Under the pieces are notes generated by a model. That model was not told where the DNA came from. It did not search any database and saw only the letters and a list, made by a program, of their open reading frames with translations. The position numbers and the translations under genes are program-made. From DASPSR01 sp035516175 (GTDB lineage Bacteria; Nitrospirota; UBA9217): DNA of 35,188 nt. Shown piece by piece: positions 32,047 through 35,188 of this stretch; positions within the stretch are counted from its first letter, which is position 1, and every line of letters begins with the position of its first letter. The DNA is taken from assembly GCA_035516175.1 (NCBI GenBank), contig DATJAO010000004.1:1-35188 (forward strand), read 5' to 3'.

Positions 32047-32943
32047 ATGATCCTTGTTACCGGCGGCACAGGGTTTGTTGGCGGGCATCTGATACGGCGC
32101 TTGCGGCAAGAAGGACTTCTGGTAAGGACCCTTGCCAGACATCCGGATAGAGCACAGCCGCTCAAAGACCTCGGCGTTGAGGTGGTTGCTGGAGATATTT
32201 CGGAAAAGGTCTCGCTCGAGAAGGCCGCAGAAGGCATTGAGCGTGTAATCCATCTTGTGGGCATCATCCAGGAGACCCCCGGTGTGACCTTTCGGGACGT
32301 GCACGTGGAGGGGACACGAAACATTATCGAGGCAGCACGCAAGGCCGGTGTTCGCCACTTCTTCCACCAGAGTGCGCTAGGCACAAGGCCCGGCGCGAAG
32401 AGTGAGTACCACCGGACCAAGTGGGAAGCCGAGGAACTAGTACGCCAGAGCGGCATTCCCCATACCATCCTCAGGCCGTCCCTCATCTACGGCCTCGGCG
32501 ACGGGTTTACGATCAGACTGTCGAAGATGTTGAAGCTGGCCCCGGTCATGCCGGTCATTGGGTCGGGCAGGTTCAGAATTCAGCCCATCTACATCGACGA
32601 CGTGGTGTCCTGCATGATCAAGGCGGTGACCGGCGATGCCTTCCTAAATGAGATCTATGAAATCGGCGGGCCGGATCAGCTGACCTATGAAGAGGTGGTG
32701 AAGGCGATTGCAGAGGCAATGGGCATCAAAAGGCTGGCGGTTCATGTGCCCTTATTTTTTATGAAACCGATGGCCCGCGCTCTCGAGACCATGCTCTCGA
32801 ACCCACCTCTGACCACGGACCAGCTTATCATGCTCCAGGAGGACAACGTCTGCAGCATGCGGGATATCCGCGATGCCTTCGGGATCCAGCCATTAGCGTT
32901 CCGGGAGGGACTCAGGAAATTTATCAGGCCCGTATCGAGCTGA
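32047..32943 (+). CDS. NAD(P)-binding epimerase-like protein (complex I NDUFA9 type, atypical SDR)
   Basis: This 298-residue extended/atypical short-chain dehydrogenase family protein has the Rossmann motif TGGTGFVGGH at 5-14, HLVGI in place of the usual HLAA, and YHRTK (Y121, K125) as the YxxxK motif. PIYIDDV is also typical of the NDUFA9-like subgroup. Members bind NAD(P) and are linked to quinone/complex I assembly or to sugar/lipid epimerisation; the substrate is unknown. Translation starts at ATG with AGGAGG well placed. It is followed 17 nt later by a membrane GGDEF gene in the same operon. Confidence 0.85.
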   Translation: MILVTGGTGFVGGHLIRRLRQEGLLVRTLARHPDRAQPLKDLGVEVVAGDISEKVSLEKAAEGIERVIHLVGIIQETPGVTFRDVHVEGTRNIIEAARKAGVRHFFHQSALGTRPGAKSEYHRTKWEAEELVRQSGIPHTILRPSLIYGLGDGFTIRLSKMLKLAPVMPVIGSGRFRIQPIYIDDVVSCMIKAVTGDAFLNEIYEIGGPDQLTYEEVVKAIAEAMGIKRLAVHVPLFFMKPMARALETMLSNPPLTTDQLIMLQEDNVCSMRDIRDAFGIQPLAFREGLRKFIRPVSS

Positions 32944-32960
32944 CAACGCGGGGAAGAGAC

Positions 32961-34034
32961 GTGAAGAAGAGCGACGGCAAAGCCTACGCGACATTTATTG
33001 ACGAAGTGCGTTTACGGAACTATCTGAACACGGAATGGATGATCGCCAGGGGCAGATGGATCGTGATCGTATTTCTGTCCCTGTATATTAACCTCCTGAA
33101 GCCGCAGAGACAGCCGGTCGTTGTATTGAACGCTCTCTTGGCCCTTGCCGCGGCCTATAACCTTGGTGTCAATCTCTCTCTGGGTCGGGTTAGGACGATT
33201 TCGATCAAGCTTGCGTTCCTCGTTATGTATTGTGACATCATTGCTGTCGGCACGGGCTTATTTTTCACCGGGGGTGTTAAAAGTCCCTTTCTCTTTCTTT
33301 GGTACCTTAGCTTGCTTACAGCAGGGATCCGGTTTGGATTTATGCAATCGCTCCCTATGCAAGTCTCTGTGGCTGTGTTCTATCTCTTCCTCCTGTTCCG
33401 AGACGGCAGTATCAATGATCAAGAGTTCATCAGCAGACTGGTAATGGGTCTCTTTGCCATCATCGCCATATCGCTGTATGGGGCCATTTTCTCGCGAGAG
33501 GAAAAGTATGCCCATCGACTCATGTCGGAGTTTCACAGGGACGCCATTACGGACCGGCTCACCGGACTATACAATTACGCGCACTTTATCGATGAGCTTA
33601 AAAAGGAGCAGTTCCGGGCGGACCGGAACGGGTCCCATTTTTCTCTCATTATCTACGATCTCGATTTTTTCAAGCAGGTGAACGACACGTATGGACATGA
33701 GAAAGGGAACCTCCTGCTTCAGGGGGTGGCAAATATCCTGAAAACAAACGCGCGCAGAATGGACACAGTAGCGCGCTACGGCGGCGAGGAATTCGTTATC
33801 CTCATGCCGGACAGCGATGGGGCTGAGCATGAAGTCGCAGAGCGGGTACGGAAGAGGGTCGAAGAGGCCGAATTCGCAGGGGTCGCAGACAAGCCGCTCA
33901 AGATCACGATCAGCGGGGGCGTATGTACCTACCCTCACAAGGCATTGTCCATCTATGAGCTTCTGGATAAGGCGGACAAGGGGCTCTATACCGCGAAGAA
34001 CACTGGTAGGAACAAGGTGTGCGATTGCGGGTAA
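32961..34034 (+). CDS. Membrane-bound GGDEF diguanylate cyclase
   Basis: This 357-residue protein starts with GTG, with GGGGAAGAG just upstream. Residues about 30-175 form five or six transmembrane segments without a recognisable sensor fold. A short helical linker (SREEKYAHRLMSEFHRD) then leads to the GGDEF domain (about 190-355). The active motif is GGEEF at 274-278, preceded by RRMD as a RxxD inhibitory site, so it should be an active, feedback-controlled c-di-GMP synthase. It is cotranscribed with the epimerase-like gene, whose hairpin-covered Shine-Dalgarno may also affect it. Confidence 0.92.
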   Translation: MKKSDGKAYATFIDEVRLRNYLNTEWMIARGRWIVIVFLSLYINLLKPQRQPVVVLNALLALAAAYNLGVNLSLGRVRTISIKLAFLVMYCDIIAVGTGLFFTGGVKSPFLFLWYLSLLTAGIRFGFMQSLPMQVSVAVFYLFLLFRDGSINDQEFISRLVMGLFAIIAISLYGAIFSREEKYAHRLMSEFHRDAITDRLTGLYNYAHFIDELKKEQFRADRNGSHFSLIIYDLDFFKQVNDTYGHEKGNLLLQGVANILKTNARRMDTVARYGGEEFVILMPDSDGAEHEVAERVRKRVEEAEFAGVADKPLKITISGGVCTYPHKALSIYELLDKADKGLYTAKNTGRNKVCDCG

Positions 34035-34080
34035 GCCGCAATTATTGTTTCAAGATATAAGAATGATCTCGGAGGTTTGG

Positions 34081-34110
34081 ATGCGCGTAAAGATATCGGC
34101 TTTTTCCTGA
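34081..34110 (+). other. Shine-Dalgarno-preceded 9-codon ORF, possible truncated gene start
   Basis: GGAGG (34071-34075) precedes ATG 34081 by five bases. The frame encodes MRVKISAFS and stops at TGA 34108-34110. Past the stop the same frame reads NLSPGDGNEDYKLQDQ up to the left inverted repeat at 34153. It may be the remains of a gene cut by the following segment, or chance. Confidence 0.22.
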
Positions 34111-34152
34111 AATTTATCACCGGGCGATGGCAACGAGGACTACAAATTACAG

Positions 34153-34175
34153 GATCAAATTTTTTTTGGGTAAGT
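34153..34175 (+). repeat. Left arm of 23-bp imperfect inverted repeat
   Basis: The 23 bases at 34153-34175 match the reverse complement of 34991-35013 at about 19 positions. They share the perfect 13-mer TTTTTGGGTAAGT. The two arms enclose 838 bp, including the orphan membrane protein gene. Confidence 0.5.
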
Positions 34176-34615
34176 CAATGGGCCACTATATCTTTCTTTG
34201 TCCCCGCTGTGTCAAACTCTGCTACATCGACCAGTAATACCTTTCTTATTTTTTCTCCAATCAGTTTCGTGTAAATTTCTTGCGAGAACTCCTGGTCCAT
34301 GATAGTTCTTAACGCGGCTGCTCTTTTCTCTGCCAGCTTAGCCCTTTTCTTTGGAGTTACCTTGACGATAACAACATTACCTTGGGGGACCACTTTATAT
34401 CCCAGGAAGTAGAAAACCTGCTGAGCCTCCACATTATCCCTAAACGCTTCTAAGTTGGAATCGTAGTCTTTTAAGATAGAATCATATTCTTGAGCTCTCT
34501 GGAATGAGCCGTAGAGATATCCTGCTATTATTGCAAATCCCAAGATACTCGCCGCGATCGATAGAATTTCAAAGTAAAACAGCACTTTTAGAAATTTCTC
34601 TTTAAACCATTGCAT
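34175..34615 (-). CDS. Orphan single-pass membrane protein, function unknown
   Basis: This 146-residue protein has one N-terminal transmembrane helix (about 11-37), a short coiled-coil-like stretch (RAQEYDSILKDYDSNLEAFRD, written here as a region 40-60) and a mixed C-terminal domain with GYKVVPQGNVVIVKVTPKKR. Topology with the C-terminal domain outside the cytoplasm is likely. The start is ATG with GGAGG about eight bases upstream. Its stop coincides with the left inverted repeat. I do not recognise the family. The segment is AT-richer than the core genes, which suggests acquired DNA. Confidence 0.7.
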   Translation of the reverse strand: MQWFKEKFLKVLFYFEILSIAASILGFAIIAGYLYGSFQRAQEYDSILKDYDSNLEAFRDNVEAQQVFYFLGYKVVPQGNVVIVKVTPKKRAKLAEKRAAALRTIMDQEFSQEIYTKLIGEKIRKVLLVDVAEFDTAGTKKDIVAH

Positions 34616-34875
34616 GAAAGCGGCCTCCGGTCAGGAAGCGTTCCTACCTCGTCTGAATCATTGAAGCGATCATCCACGAGTAAGTCCTATAGTAGCACAA
34701 AAGTGAAAGAAGAGCAATCATGAATAGAAGCAGAAAAAAAATTTACTTCTAGACAGAACATCGGGAAGCCCGGTGAGAGGCAGGGATCTCCTTGGTCTCG
34801 GGGAAAACAGCAGAAGGAGTAAACAGAAAAAAGGGTTCATAAGTACAAAATGGGCACAATTATATTTACCTCTTG

Positions 34876-34899
34876 ATTGTTGCTCACGAATGCAACAAT
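34876..34899. repeat. 8-bp inverted repeat, 8-nt loop
   Basis: ATTGTTGC (34876-34883) pairs with GCAACAAT (34892-34899) around TCACGAAT. The loop holds the ATTCGTG unit on the minus strand. Confidence 0.5.
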
Positions 34900-34925
34900 G
34901 ATCTTAAAAAAACTGAATTAAGCCT

Positions 34926-34967
34926 TTACTTTATTTTTACCATATGCTATTTTTAAAAATAAAGTAA
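34926..34967. repeat. 13-bp perfect inverted repeat
   Basis: TTACTTTATTTTT (34926-34938) is exactly inverted to AAAAATAAAGTAA (34955-34967) with 16 nt between. The AT-rich arms could form a cruciform or bind a dimeric protein. Confidence 0.6.
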
Positions 34968-34990
34968 CTGCCTGCTGCCCCACTTATTTT

Positions 34991-35013
34991 ACTTACCCAA
35001 AAACATTTTATTC
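34991..35013 (-). repeat. Right arm of 23-bp imperfect inverted repeat
   Basis: This is the partner of 34153-34175. The shared 13-mer reads ACTTACCCAAAAA here. It bounds the segment holding the orphan membrane protein. Confidence 0.5.
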
Positions 35014-35188
35014 AAATTTTCACGGATTTTTTAAAAATCGGATCACGGTACTTCTGCGTTTATCAGGGTGCAATACATCTTTATATCTTTTATTTTACTC
35101 AGAAAGGGAAATAACATTGCAACTAAACCTTGGAACTGCGTATGCATGAGAGCGAACATTTATTTTATTCCTTAATTCAGAATTCCTC

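Larger units (their letters stand above)
34616..35188. other. AT-rich non-coding tail with several palindromes
   Basis: No gene is visible in these 573 bases. The stretch is AT-rich and contains ATTGTTGC/GCAACAAT (34876-34899), a 13-bp perfect inverted repeat (34926-34967), the right arm of the 23-bp repeat (34991-35013) and GATTTTT/AAAAATC near 35025-35040. CTGCGTTTATCAGGGTG near 35053 resembles the intergenic remnant before dapL. Confidence 0.55.

Overview
The window is 35.2 kb of a free-living, Gram-negative bacterial chromosome with fairly high GC in its core genes. Two things point to Nitrospirota (Thermodesulfovibrionia-like) or neighbouring Desulfobacterota. One is the lysine route through LL-diaminopimelate aminotransferase. 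The other is the synteny argG-argH-lipoprotein-lysA-dapF-dapA-dapB-dapL-folK-dNK-panC, next to rng, a fused radical SAM gene and the rodA/mrdA/mreDCB block. This is a judgement from gene order and protein style; no database search was run.

Layout. 1-610: the tail of an insertion sequence (transposase C-terminus and terminal repeats), then tRNA-Val(UAC), tRNA-Asp(GUC) and a bidirectional terminator. 611-2434: a bacterioferritin-like protein and a PilZ protein on the minus strand, and a periplasmic cyclophilin on the plus strand. 2512-15788: a long plus-strand run for arginine (argG, argH) and lysine/peptidoglycan precursor synthesis (lysA, dapF, dapA, dapB, dapL), with a fibronectin-III lipoprotein, a DsbC-like protein carrying CxxCH, an FAH-family hydrolase, folK, a deoxynucleoside kinase and panC. 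15828-27177: a minus-strand cell-shape and RNA-processing block, in transcription order RDD protein, mreB, mreC, mreD, mrdA, rodA, radical SAM/DUF2344 and rng. A plus-strand diguanylate cyclase gene splits it between the last two. 27341-28069: a decayed SulP transporter. 28325-31404: a zinc-ribbon/Tudor-like protein, a THUMP methyltransferase and a minus-strand aminotransferase. 31405-35188: an accessory-looking stretch with a broken small membrane protein, an epimerase plus membrane GGDEF operon, an orphan membrane protein bounded by inverted repeats, and an AT-rich non-coding tail.

How the genes fit together. The dap genes supply meso-diaminopimelate for peptidoglycan, which the Mre/RodA/PBP2 elongasome polymerises, and lysA converts part of it to lysine. 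Two GGDEF proteins and a PilZ protein suggest c-di-GMP signalling.

Points most worth a second look: the uncharacterised zinc-ribbon/Tudor-like protein; the diguanylate cyclase, with a sigma-54-like promoter, sitting inside a shape/RNA-processing operon; a hairpin that covers the Shine-Dalgarno of the epimerase-GGDEF operon; an inverted-repeat-bounded segment around 34153-35013; and several degenerate intergenic repeat families. I found no CRISPR array, prophage or complete defence system.
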